NCBI GenBank assembly: GCA_023259675.1
Contig: JALRGT010000030.1
Coordinates: 1 to 39,602 of the forward strand
Reading direction: 5' to 3'
Origin: Flavobacterium sp.
GTDB taxonomy: Bacteria > Bacteroidota > Bacteroidia > Flavobacteriales > Flavobacteriaceae
Length of the DNA stretch: 39,602 nt
Positions 24,214 through 31,343 of the stretch are shown here, in pieces (the first letter of the stretch is position 1; each line of letters starts with the position of its first letter). The notes under the pieces are model-generated. The model was not told the origin of the DNA and did no database searches. It was given only the letters and a program-made list of their open reading frames with translations. The position numbers were made by a program, and so were the translations under genes.

Positions 24214-24221
24214 TATATTTG
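24214..24221 (+). promoter_or_regulatory. Candidate minus-7 box (TATATTTG) of the DUF2853 gene
   Basis: Matches TAnnTTTG, 32 nt before the ATG. The TTG upstream at 12-nt spacing is too close to be a normal minus-33 element. Confidence 0.45.
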
Positions 24222-24253
24222 AGATTATTAATCATTTTTAAAAGTTTATTTAT

Positions 24254-24595
24254 ATGAGTGCAAGAGAGGAATTAATTGTAAAGTATGCTGCCGATTTGAA
24301 AGATAAATGTGGAGTAACAGCTAATATGGATTTATTGACAAAAGTAACTATTGGTTGTGGACCCGCAATCTATAGTAAAGATGCAGCCACAGTGGCGGGA
24401 AGCCAACAATCAGAGTTGGATACTGTAAAAAACAACTTTCTGATTAAGAAATTAGGTTTGGCTGACGGACCAGCTTTAGATGCCGGAATAGATGCCGTAA
24501 TTGAAAAATACGGTCGTTCGAATGCGAACAAATACAGAGCAGTCGTGTATTATTTATTGACATTGCATTTTGGAAAAGAAAGTGTTTATAATTAA
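24254..24595 (+). CDS. DUF2853 family protein
   Basis: A 113-residue soluble, mostly helical protein beginning MSAREELIVKYAADLKDKCG, with ATNMDLL-like and IGCGPAIYSKDAATVAGSQ (residues ~37-55) and closing KYRAVVYYLLTLHFGKESVYN-like sequence. These are hallmarks of DUF2853, a small family of unknown function with a solved helical fold. No catalytic residues are evident. It has its own promoter and a terminator and is likely a core gene; the accessory restriction/cassette region begins just downstream on the other strand. Confidence 0.85.
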   Translation: MSAREELIVKYAADLKDKCGVTANMDLLTKVTIGCGPAIYSKDAATVAGSQQSELDTVKNNFLIKKLGLADGPALDAGIDAVIEKYGRSNANKYRAVVYYLLTLHFGKESVYN

Positions 24596-24619
24596 TATCT
24601 GATTCTTTATCTATAAAAT

Positions 24620-24646
24620 GAAAGCGTCTTTTGGGCGCTTTTTTTG
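24620..24646 (+). terminator. Terminator after the DUF2853 gene
   Basis: Hairpin AAAGCG...CGCTTT (GTC/GGC near the loop) followed by seven T. Confidence 0.8.
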
Positions 24647-24778
24647 TGTGGAGTTGTATTTGTATTTCTGCCCCCTGTTACTCGGCACAGATGAATGGCT
24701 GTACCATGGTTTATTTATATCTGATTTTCCAAATCATCCCAAATACAAACTATTTTCCTGCCCAAATCCGTTGCAGCT

Positions 24779-24785
24779 GTTAGGC
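24779..24785 (-). other. attC-like core (GCCTAAC) after the DUF3592-like gene; far half not found
   Basis: On the minus strand GCCTAAC follows the stop of the DUF3592-like gene by about 9 nt, preceded on the plus strand by TTGCAGCTGTTAGGCG, which resembles the right edge of the element at 26183-26316 (AACTGCTGTTAGGCG). No matching second core exists between here and the DUF2853 gene, so this would be a truncated last element of the string. Confidence 0.4.
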
Positions 24786-24794
24786 GATGTTTAT

Positions 24795-25589
24795 TTATAT
24801 TTTCCAATTATTTTTCATAGCTTCCAATTTCGGAACTATGCAAGATTTAGTTTCGTCGTTTTCAGAAACAAAAAGTTTGATTTTATCTTCTGCTTTTTTC
24901 TCTGTCATTATTGAAAAATCTGTTGTTTTAGATTTTCCAAATATCTTTTGTCCGTTTGCACCTAAATAATAATAGTTTATTAGAATACTTTGCCCAATAT
25001 TCGTTATTGGCAAACCTGAGTTTGGTATTAATGCTATAATAGTTCCTTCTTTCACAAGTCCATTCTTATATAATTTATAATCTCTCAAAGCAGGGATTAA
25101 TCCTATAGCTGAAAAGATAGAACCGAGAACAAAAAAGATAAATGGTAAAATGTAAAATAAATAAAAAGGAAAAGTAAAAGGTTCTAAATTTTGAATTTTG
25201 GTTTGATTTTCAAAAGTTTTAATCTTTATTTCACTTCCAATTTTTATTTCATTAGTTTTCTCTAAATCCATTGTTTGGAATTTATCAGATTTAGTTACAC
25301 CATTGTCTAAAAATTCATAGCTTATTTTTAATGGATGCTCCCCATTTATTGTAACATTATTTATTGGTCTTAAATCAGTAATTTTTGCATTTTTTTCAGT
25401 TCCATTTTGCTCAATTTTTTCAAAATCATATTTTTGATACGCTTCAACAAATGAGTTTATCATAAACAAAACGCTTGGAAGTAAAATGAAAATTGATGAA
25501 ATGACAAATACAATTCCTAAGGTAGAAAAAGGTCTTCTGTTTTTGATTAGTTTAATAAGGTTTGAAAAAGTAACTTCTCTTTTGTTCAT
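24795..25589 (-). CDS. Predicted membrane protein, DUF3592-like
   Basis: A 264-residue protein with hydrophobic segments at about residues 25-47 and 143-168, consistent with two or three membrane passes. Between them a ~95-residue beta-rich domain (NAKITDLRPINNVTINGEH and KISYEFLDNG) resembles one half of DUF3592 proteins; a second such domain follows the last helices (GTIIALIPNSG, ILINYYYLGANGQK). No enzymatic motif. The gene lies between attC-like elements on the minus strand, as the third gene of the cassette-like string. Its start (ATG at 25587-25589) lies about 43 nt past the GTTAGGC edge of the preceding element, as in a gene cassette. Confidence 0.65.
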   Translation of the reverse strand: MNKREVTFSNLIKLIKNRRPFSTLGIVFVISSIFILLPSVLFMINSFVEAYQKYDFEKIEQNGTEKNAKITDLRPINNVTINGEHPLKISYEFLDNGVTKSDKFQTMDLEKTNEIKIGSEIKIKTFENQTKIQNLEPFTFPFYLFYILPFIFFVLGSIFSAIGLIPALRDYKLYKNGLVKEGTIIALIPNSGLPITNIGQSILINYYYLGANGQKIFGKSKTTDFSIMTEKKAEDKIKLFVSENDETKSCIVPKLEAMKNNWKI

Positions 25590-25631
25590 TTTATTTTGGT
25601 TTAATTTTTACGCTTTTTTTTGCAAAATATC

Positions 25632-25770
25632 GCCTAACGTTTTGCCTTTAGTTTGCATTGATAAATAATTTATTAATTTTCCGAAAAAGAAACGGGTGAA
25701 CAAAAACTTGATGCGAAACGATAATTCCACGAAACTCCAGCTAGCTCAAAATGGCTGTTGGCTGTTAGCC
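25632..25770 (-). repeat. attC-like element (139 bp) between two small membrane-protein genes
   Basis: On the minus strand it starts GGCTAAC and ends GTTAGGC, matching the RYYYAAC/GTTRRRY core pair of integron attC sites. The TAA of GGCTAAC is the stop codon of the upstream 124-residue protein gene. Inner complementarity is weak apart from the cores and a central AT-rich palindrome (AATAAATAATTTATT-like), so the attC reading is tentative. Confidence 0.45.
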
Positions 25771-26139
25771 TTTATAAAAGAACCACTGATATAACTTCTG
25801 CAGGTTTTCAAATTCCAATTTTTCCATTAACAAAGTCATTTTTGGTAAGTCAATAAATTTTTTCTTAAACTGCCAATCCCTATTTATTTTCAAAATTTCT
25901 TGCGTAATACCTGTCTTTAAATCTTCTTCATTAAGACCAATAAAAAATGCTGGATCAATAATTCTATTACTTGAAATAGTATTAATTATTTTCTGTTCAA
26001 AGTCAATCTCGGATTTATTCTGCCTCGCTTTATAAATTGATAGTATAATCACAGCAAGAATGAAAATTAAAAATACTATAAAACTATCGTTACTATTACT
26101 GTAAGATAATTTATTTTCAATTACAATTAGAACAGACAT
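25765..26139 (-). CDS. Small single-pass membrane protein of unknown family
   Basis: A 124-residue protein with one strong hydrophobic helix at about residues 19-37 (FIVFLIFILAVIILSIY) followed by a charged cytoplasmic-type region with a predicted helical end (PKMTLLMEKLEFENLQKLYQ). I do not recognise the family. Its TAA stop is the TAA inside a GGCTAAC attC-like core, and its start lies about 44 nt past the GTTAGCT edge of the previous element, so gene plus element behave like one cassette. Codon use is AT-rich like its neighbours. Confidence 0.6.
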   Translation of the reverse strand: MSVLIVIENKLSYSNSNDSFIVFLIFILAVIILSIYKARQNKSEIDFEQKIINTISSNRIIDPAFFIGLNEEDLKTGITQEILKINRDWQFKKKFIDLPKMTLLMEKLEFENLQKLYQWFFYKG

Positions 26140-26182
26140 ATGAAAATCGTATTTAAGTTGTTGATCATTCGAGTAAGGTTAC

Positions 26183-26316
26183 AGCTAACGTTTTGCAGCT
26201 TGGCGATGTGGCGGATTAAGGAAGCCTAAACTTTCGGTTAAACACTGACTTTGCAAGTACAAAACCAACTTCAAATTAAGCCCAAAACCCGCCATATTGC
26301 CAAACTGCTGTTAGGC
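26183..26316 (-). repeat. attC-like element (134 bp) after the restriction specificity gene
   Basis: On the minus strand it begins GCCTAAC, whose TAA is the stop codon of the S-subunit gene, and ends GTTAGCT. The arms are long imperfect complements: GCAGCTTGGCGATGTGGCGG at the left and its near-complement GCAGTTTGGCAATATGGCGG at the right (17 of 20 positions), with weaker pairing continuing inward. This is the folded-arm organisation of long attC sites and the best-supported element in the string. Confidence 0.6.
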
Positions 26317-27375
26317 GTTCGTTGTTTTTCTTTCGATGTATTTTGTAAGTTTTTCGTATTCTATTTTCTTAATATAATTTTCCATATAGTCATAGTCTAT
26401 TTTCCCTTTCTTGTCAATTGGGAAAAGTAATTTTTGACGTAACATTCTGCTTTCGTTGAATTTATAAGCATATTGAAATTTTGATTTTTGTTTTAAAATC
26501 ATAGTCTTAATAAACAAATATAAAAATTCGCTTCCTTCAACTTCTTTTAAGCTTAATCTTTTTACATCGTCTGAAAAGATTGCTTTGTAAGGATGATAAA
26601 AATTTTCAACAACACTTCCGTTGTAGTTAACACCTAAAATGTTAGAGTCTAACGAAGAATTTGTATTTGAAACAAAATTTGTAATACCGTTGTTAGAATC
26701 AGAAGCACCGATAAAAGGCGTTTCGCCTTTTATCATATCTGCTTTTGTTAGTCTTTTTCCAGCATTAATGTGAAAAATATCTTCAATAAAAAATTCACCC
26801 CAACTTTTTTTAGCAAGTGGTTCTACTTGTTTGAAGTTTTTAACTTGTTCAATTCTCGTATTTATGTATGTTATTAATTTTATAAGTTTTTCTCTTTCTT
26901 TATGTTGCATAAACTGCTCCATAAAAGTATAATTAGGTAAATTATTTGAATTGGTTGGCAGAATTATTTTGCTTCTTTTTAATCTGGTCAGAGTTGCACC
27001 ATTACCACCCCAATTAAATTTTTCCATTTGAATTTTAATTAATGGAATGAGAAATAAAGAAGTATAATAATTCAAATTACTATTAGATAATATTTGAATA
27101 TTTTGCCCTGTATAGAATGAATGAGGTTGGTAAAATACTGTTTGTGTATCTAAACCAATTGTAATAACATTGCCGTTATTAATTTTAAATTTTTCATTTT
27201 GAACTCCAATAAAAAAATCAATTGCATTATTTTTATCCGTTCTTGTAATATATGGAATTTCACCTTGACTATTATTAAGTTTGTTTTTGTCAATTCCACT
27301 ATTTGTGGAACAAATAGTGAAAATGTTTTCAAAAACAAACTCAGCCCATTTAATATTTGAAAGGTTAAAATCCAT
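26311..27375 (-). CDS. Specificity (S) subunit of a BcgI-like type IIB restriction-modification system
   Basis: From the ATG at 27373-27375 the protein has 354 residues; a longer frame starting at 27432 would overlap the methyltransferase gene and is less likely. Two target-recognition repeats are visible: WAEFVFENIFTICSTNSG near residue 8 and WGEFFIEDIFHINAGKRL near residue 183, each followed by a GE(I/T)P(Y/F)I strand and a helical conserved spacer (LIKLITYINTRIEQVKNF). Each TRD reads half of a split recognition site. The length fits the B subunit of BcgI (about 340 residues) better than classical HsdS (about 400-450). It starts 1 nt after the RM gene ends. Its stop TAA lies inside the GCCTAAC core of an attC-like element. 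Confidence 0.85.
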   Translation of the reverse strand: MDFNLSNIKWAEFVFENIFTICSTNSGIDKNKLNNSQGEIPYITRTDKNNAIDFFIGVQNEKFKINNGNVITIGLDTQTVFYQPHSFYTGQNIQILSNSNLNYYTSLFLIPLIKIQMEKFNWGGNGATLTRLKRSKIILPTNSNNLPNYTFMEQFMQHKEREKLIKLITYINTRIEQVKNFKQVEPLAKKSWGEFFIEDIFHINAGKRLTKADMIKGETPFIGASDSNNGITNFVSNTNSSLDSNILGVNYNGSVVENFYHPYKAIFSDDVKRLSLKEVEGSEFLYLFIKTMILKQKSKFQYAYKFNESRMLRQKLLFPIDKKGKIDYDYMENYIKKIEYEKLTKYIERKTTNA

Positions 27376-27376
27376 A

Positions 27377-29281
27377 TTATTCTTTATTTTCAAATAAATA
27401 TTCTTTGCCTTGCAAAACCATATTAAACTCAAAAGTTAGATAATCGGCAATAGTTTTTTCAAAATACTCCTCTTTTGGAATTTCATCGTTGAAGTAATAA
27501 AAAGAATGTAACCACTCGTCATTAGGTTCAATGGTAGTTTTTACACAAAATTTTGTTTCAGCATCAATGCGGTCAAACCAAACATCTAAAAGATGTTGTT
27601 TTTTATCTTTTGCTTGAATGGTTTCAACCAAACCTCTATGTTTTTGTACTTCAAAACCATCATTCTCAAAATTGATAAATTTCACATTTTTTTCTTTGTA
27701 ATGTGGAACACCTGCTGTAAAGATTGCAATACAAGGATTTGTACCAACGCCATAAAATGAATTTTTGTTAAGAGTTACAACTCCTTCCAAAGTATGATGT
27801 TTTAAAATATTTTCTTTAGTGGCTTGTTCTTCCTTTGTTTTACCCACCATAGTAGATTGCGGAACAATAACTACAACTTTCCCATCTTGTACAACAGAAT
27901 TTAATAGATGTTCCGTAAAGTTTATCTCGTATAAACTCGGACTATTCTTATTACCCATAGAATAGGGTGGATTCATCATCCCAACTGTACAACTTTTTTC
28001 TTGTAATTGAGAAGGATTATATTTTAAAAAATCTTCCTGCTCTAAATTACTTTTTCCATCACCACGCAAAATCATATTTGTTGTTGCAATGGTAAACATA
28101 TAAGGCTGTAATTCTAAACCGTGTAGTTGGTTTTTTCTAATATTTCTTTGCGTTTCGAGATTATCGGTTTTTTGCAACATATTGTGCATAGCAGCAATTA
28201 AAAATCCAGCAGTTCCGCAACAAGGGTCTAAAACGGAATCGGTTGGTTTTAAATCTACTAAATCACAAAATAATTCTGTTATGTGCTTTGGCGTTAATAC
28301 AATTCCTAATGATTGTCCGTCACCACCAGAATAGGACATAAACTCTCCATAAAACCTACCTAAATAATCTTCAGCAGATTGCAAATATTTTATGTTTTTG
28401 TATATGTTTTCGTAAAGAAACTCTGTAAAGTGCTTTAAAGGAGTTTTTTTTAATCCTTCGTTTATTTCATTAATTGCTTTTGTATCTTTTATAACTAAAA
28501 ACTGGCTTAATAGCTTTTCTTTTTTTACTTGAGGTGCAACATTTGACCGTTTTAAATTCTTTTCAATGGCTTCATAAATTTTTTCTCCATCGGTATTAGT
28601 TTCGTCTCCAATTAAACTTTCAATACTAAAACCTTTATGTTCCATTTCACGCAAAGCCAACAAAATACCAGAAACAATTAACGGTTTGTCTTTATCTTGA
28701 ATACTACCGTAATTTCTTAAATCTTCGTGAAGATTTTTAGCGTCTTTTAAGATTTCCTCTGTTGTTTTTTCTTCAGGTGTTTGTTCTTTTAAAATATTTT
28801 TAGTGTAGTACTCGTCAATGTTTTTTTCGTTGAAAAGTGTAAAAGTTTCAACATCGTCAAGTTCTTTATAACCGCCTCTTTCGTCAATAAAAATTGGTGT
28901 TATTTTATGTCTTTTTTCGTTTCCAGAAACTCCAAAAACAATAAATTTTTTATAGTTTGTGTTTTTCGCTAAATGTTTACCATAAAATAATGCACCATTT
29001 ACTGCATAATTTTTTATACTTGTAGTTTCGCTACAAATTACATCTTTATCGTTTCTCTTTATGTGAAGTGAAACATCTGCTTTATTTTCAATAACTAAAA
29101 CGAAGTCTTTAACAATTCCGCTGTATTCTGGAAAACCAACTTTTCCAGTTCCAGCTTTTGATGCGGATTTTAAAGCGTTGTCAATGTCTTTAATGTTGCT
29201 TCCTTGTGGATGTAAGTCAATATTCGCTTCTTTAAGCAATTCATAAACCCACAAATCTGTCAATATTTCTTTCTTCGCCAT
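27377..29281 (-). CDS. BcgI-like fused restriction endonuclease / N6-adenine methyltransferase
   Basis: A 634-residue protein. The N-terminal ~160 residues carry a PD-(D/E)xK-type nuclease signature: PE at 51-52, D59, then VIENKAD with E65 and K67. A helical linker follows (about 165-320). The MTase core begins with an N-terminal GIVLTPKHITELFCDL, SAM-binding motif I DPCCGTAGF at 352-360 and catalytic NPPY at 437-440. This single-chain nuclease-methyltransferase plus a separate S subunit is the architecture and size of BcgI (A subunit about 637 residues), a type IIB enzyme that cuts on both sides of its site. No hsdR gene is present, and none is needed in this arrangement. It is first in the minus-strand string bounded by attC-like cores, so it was probably gained horizontally. 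Confidence 0.88.
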   Translation of the reverse strand: MAKKEILTDLWVYELLKEANIDLHPQGSNIKDIDNALKSASKAGTGKVGFPEYSGIVKDFVLVIENKADVSLHIKRNDKDVICSETTSIKNYAVNGALFYGKHLAKNTNYKKFIVFGVSGNEKRHKITPIFIDERGGYKELDDVETFTLFNEKNIDEYYTKNILKEQTPEEKTTEEILKDAKNLHEDLRNYGSIQDKDKPLIVSGILLALREMEHKGFSIESLIGDETNTDGEKIYEAIEKNLKRSNVAPQVKKEKLLSQFLVIKDTKAINEINEGLKKTPLKHFTEFLYENIYKNIKYLQSAEDYLGRFYGEFMSYSGGDGQSLGIVLTPKHITELFCDLVDLKPTDSVLDPCCGTAGFLIAAMHNMLQKTDNLETQRNIRKNQLHGLELQPYMFTIATTNMILRGDGKSNLEQEDFLKYNPSQLQEKSCTVGMMNPPYSMGNKNSPSLYEINFTEHLLNSVVQDGKVVVIVPQSTMVGKTKEEQATKENILKHHTLEGVVTLNKNSFYGVGTNPCIAIFTAGVPHYKEKNVKFINFENDGFEVQKHRGLVETIQAKDKKQHLLDVWFDRIDAETKFCVKTTIEPNDEWLHSFYYFNDEIPKEEYFEKTIADYLTFEFNMVLQGKEYLFENKE

Positions 29282-29305
29282 TATTTTGTCAATTTGTTAG
29301 TTTCG

Positions 29306-29313
29306 CAAATTTA
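29306..29313 (-). promoter_or_regulatory. Candidate minus-7 box (TAAATTTG) of the restriction-modification genes
   Basis: Matches TAnnTTTG on the minus strand, 24 nt before the start codon and inside the cassette (past the GTTAGGC edge at 29374-29380). The cassette would therefore carry its own promoter. Confidence 0.45.
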
Positions 29314-29373
29314 GGATTTTTATTTCTATTATTTGTCGATTTGCCTGTCGGTTTTGCGGTTCGCTACAATGAC

Positions 29374-29434
29374 GCCTAACTACTTTATACACGCATAAAA
29401 CAAACTAGTTTTATGCTTTTTTGGCATGTTATAC
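29374..29434 (-). repeat. Upstream edge of the cassette string: GTTAGGC core with a perfect hairpin
   Basis: On the minus strand GTTAGGC marks the upstream edge of the restriction-modification unit. Just before it lies a 9-bp perfect stem (GCATAAAAC / GTTTTATGC, loop of 6) and, 61 bp away, the sequence GTATAAC, which is a poor RYYYAAC match. This could be a short attC-like site or a remnant of an attI-like junction. No integrase gene is near. Confidence 0.35.
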
Positions 29435-29596
29435 GCATGTTTTTGTTTATATTCTTGCGTATTTTTTTGTTCTCTTTCTACAAAATTAAAAATATTTCTT
29501 ACATATGAAAGAGATTGATTCTTTTTTTACTCGTTACTACTCTTGTTTGTACAATAGTAATTTCAAATATAAAAGTAATCTAGTGGTCTTGGATTT
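29435..29596. other. Spacer between the cassette edge and the ncRNA candidate
   Basis: About 160 bp of AT-rich sequence. A reading frame starting at 29505 runs through the ncRNA and the thrC remnant in antisense and is not a gene. A TAATTTCA sequence around 29558 could be a weak minus-7 box for the ncRNA. Otherwise nothing. Confidence 0.4.
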
Positions 29597-29689
29597 GCGT
29601 GAAGGATGGAGGCGGTATCCTCGAAGTGGAACGGAGAGATATAGCCGAGAGCCTGACCCTGCCATAATGGAGAGGAGGCAGGGACACGC
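29597..29689 (+). ncRNA. Structured ncRNA candidate, Flavo-1-like
   Basis: This GC-rich island in AT-rich surroundings is closed by GCGTG (29597-29601) pairing with CACGC (29685-29689). Inside it GGAT...ATCC can form a small hairpin (29604-29620), and CCCTGCC pairs with GGCAGGG (29657-29683) around a variable loop. The purine-rich centre (GGAACGGAGAGATATAGCCG) is what I remember of the conserved core of the Flavo-1 RNA motif, an unassigned RNA found in several copies in Flavobacteriia. The covariance model could not be run, so the name is from memory and the strand is inferred from the purine-rich side. Confidence 0.55.
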
Positions 29690-29692
29690 CAT

Positions 29693-29724
29693 AAAAAAAC
29701 GGCTAAAAGTGATTTCAGCCGTTT
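29693..29724 (-). terminator. Terminator beyond the stray thrC 3' end
   Basis: Minus-strand hairpin ACGGCT-GAAA-TCAC-TTTT-AGCCGT followed by seven T. It resembles the thrC terminator at 31285-31324 (TGGCTAAA...TTTAGCCA), as expected if it was the terminator of the other thrC allele. Confidence 0.75.
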
Positions 29725-29746
29725 GGGTATGTTGGGTTTTTGGAGA

Positions 29747-29842
29747 TTATCCTAAAAATGCTTTCAGTTCTTCGTAAGTCTTAATTTTGGTGCTTACTTT
29801 TTCTTTGTTCAGTACGCTTTCTATTTGGGTTGGAATTGGGAG
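29747..29842 (-). pseudogene. Stray copy of the thrC 3' end (last 31 codons plus stop)
   Basis: The minus strand reads LPIPTQIESVLNKEKVSTK and on through KAFLG-stop, identical in protein to the end of ThrC encoded at 31344-31439. At DNA level there are ten differences in 96 nt, all synonymous, including TAA for TAG. Homology ends abruptly upstream, where the TlpA-like gene's stop lies 22 nt away. There is no start codon, so it is a remnant. The purely synonymous differences show that this piece diverged as part of a working thrC and was joined here later. Confidence 0.93.
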
Positions 29843-29863
29843 TTGAATATTCGAATCAGAGAG

Positions 29864-31216
29864 TCATAATAGCAAACTGTTTAATAATTCAATCAGTTTT
29901 GGGGCTGATGGTTTAGGTGCTTGTGCATTTACAATATTTCCATTTGTATCAATTAGGATAAATCTCGGAATTGCTTGGATGTTATATCCTTTTATAAATT
30001 TTGAATCCCATTCTTTATCAGCCAATAACTGAATCCCGCCCAACTCTTTTTTGTTTACAAGATTGCTCCATTTTTCTCGGTCTTTAGTATTATCAATAGA
30101 AATGCTTACAAAAACAATATTTTTACCTTGAAATTGTTCTTCTACTTTTTGGAGAGATGGTATTTCCTGAAGGCAAGGACCACACCAAGTTGCCCAAACA
30201 TCAATATAAACATATTTTCCTTTCAGACTTTCTAAAGACGTTGTTCCTCCTTTGTGGTTTTCATAATTAAAATATGGAGAAAGTTTTCCGGGTTCTACTG
30301 CTATGGTATTATTGTAGTTAGTGGTTAGGATTTCCTTTGTTTTAGGATCATTTGTAATAGAAATGAACTCGTTGTACGTGTTTTTGTAGTTCGCATTTTC
30401 AATGTTGATGTCATTGACTCCATTTTGAATCAATCGGTTTTTTATGCTTTGGCTTTTAAGGGCTTTAATTTCAGGAATGGCATCTTTAGCCGAAACAAAA
30501 AAACTTGTTCCATCTCCTTTAATATTCTCGAAAAATTTTGTCATTACAATGTCTTGATATTCTGTTGAAAGCAAAAAATCAGATTCATTGTCCAAATCCA
30601 TTTTCTCGTCAAATTTTGGAAATTTATCAGAAACTTCAAATCCATTCAACCGAGCATAATAGCTGTGCATTTTTATATATTGTAATAAGTTTTTTTGTTC
30701 TAAATAATGAAGATTTAAAGTTTCTTTTTGTTTAAAGTAGTCATCCGAAAATTTAGTCTTATTGCATAAATTCTCAATAGAACTTTTGATTTCATTGGCT
30801 TTTTTCAAGAAGTCAATTTCATTCAATTTAAACAATTCTTCATTTGATATTTGCGAAGTAATAATCGTTTTTTTAACCAGATATTGATTTTCTATACTTC
30901 CTTTACCAGTGTATTTTAGGGTAGCATTAAAGTTGGAATCATCAGCAGTTAGATTCATTTTAGAATCTTTGTAAAAATAGATGGGCATCCTGTTCTTGGA
31001 GGTTTCAAAGGCATAAATTCCCTCATAATCAATAGGCAACTTTTCAGAAAATGTTCCGTCGGGTTTTAAGTTGATTTCTTTTTCGAACGATTCTCCTTTG
31101 ATCCAAATTTTTTTGACTTCAGTATTTGTAATTTTACCTGAAAGAGTGATTGTTGCTTTTGGAGTTGTGAAGGAGGAAAGTAGTACAATCAATAATAGAA
31201 AACTATATCTTTTCAT
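29864..31216 (-). CDS. TlpA-like thioredoxin-domain protein with DUF4369-like N-terminus
   Basis: A 450-residue exported protein with a signal peptide (about 1-19, LLLIVLLSSFTTPKA), a beta-rich N-terminal domain (TLSGKITNTEVKKIWIKGES, residues ~23-110) resembling DUF4369, a helical middle, and a C-terminal TlpA/AhpC-like thioredoxin domain. The active site is VWATWCGPCLQEIP near residues 340-353, with the cis-Pro loop IQAIPRFILID near 410-420. It probably reduces or exchanges disulfides of periplasmic proteins. The gene sits between thrC and a stray thrC 3' end with only about 20-130 bp on either side, so it is a one-gene insertion. It has no link to threonine synthesis. Confidence 0.88.
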   Translation of the reverse strand: MKRYSFLLLIVLLSSFTTPKATITLSGKITNTEVKKIWIKGESFEKEINLKPDGTFSEKLPIDYEGIYAFETSKNRMPIYFYKDSKMNLTADDSNFNATLKYTGKGSIENQYLVKKTIITSQISNEELFKLNEIDFLKKANEIKSSIENLCNKTKFSDDYFKQKETLNLHYLEQKNLLQYIKMHSYYARLNGFEVSDKFPKFDEKMDLDNESDFLLSTEYQDIVMTKFFENIKGDGTSFFVSAKDAIPEIKALKSQSIKNRLIQNGVNDINIENANYKNTYNEFISITNDPKTKEILTTNYNNTIAVEPGKLSPYFNYENHKGGTTSLESLKGKYVYIDVWATWCGPCLQEIPSLQKVEEQFQGKNIVFVSISIDNTKDREKWSNLVNKKELGGIQLLADKEWDSKFIKGYNIQAIPRFILIDTNGNIVNAQAPKPSAPKLIELLNSLLL

Positions 31217-31284
31217 AGGAATTTTTTATCAAATATACTAATTTGTAATGATTTATGGTTTGGTATATTCTTTTTATTCCTACA

Positions 31285-31324
31285 AATAAAAAATGGCTAA
31301 AGTTTAATTTTAGCCATTTTTATT
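31285..31324 (-). terminator. Terminator after thrC
   Basis: Minus-strand hairpin AAATGGCTAAAA / TTTAGCCATTT with a short AT loop and a T-rich tail, 20 nt past the thrC stop. It ends the thr operon before the inserted TlpA-like gene. Confidence 0.85.
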
Positions 31325-31343
31325 TTATTAATTATTCTAGTTT

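Noticed and set aside
24618..24914. 98-codon plus-strand ORF after DUF2853
   Set aside because: It begins in a terminator, crosses the attC-like core and is antisense to the DUF3592-like gene; codon use is not gene-like.
27376..27432. Longer S-subunit start with 19 extra residues
   Set aside because: It overlaps the end of the methyltransferase gene in another frame and adds a segment unlike family N-termini; the ATG at 27375 gives a tight 1-nt gap.
24795..29434. Classical type I restriction system with hsdR lost
   Set aside because: The methyltransferase carries its own N-terminal nuclease motif and the sizes fit BcgI-like type IIB enzymes, so no hsdR is missing.
29505..29777. 90-codon plus-strand ORF over the ncRNA candidate
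   Set aside because: Its sequence is made of the structured RNA, a terminator and the antisense of the thrC remnant; no independent coding signal.
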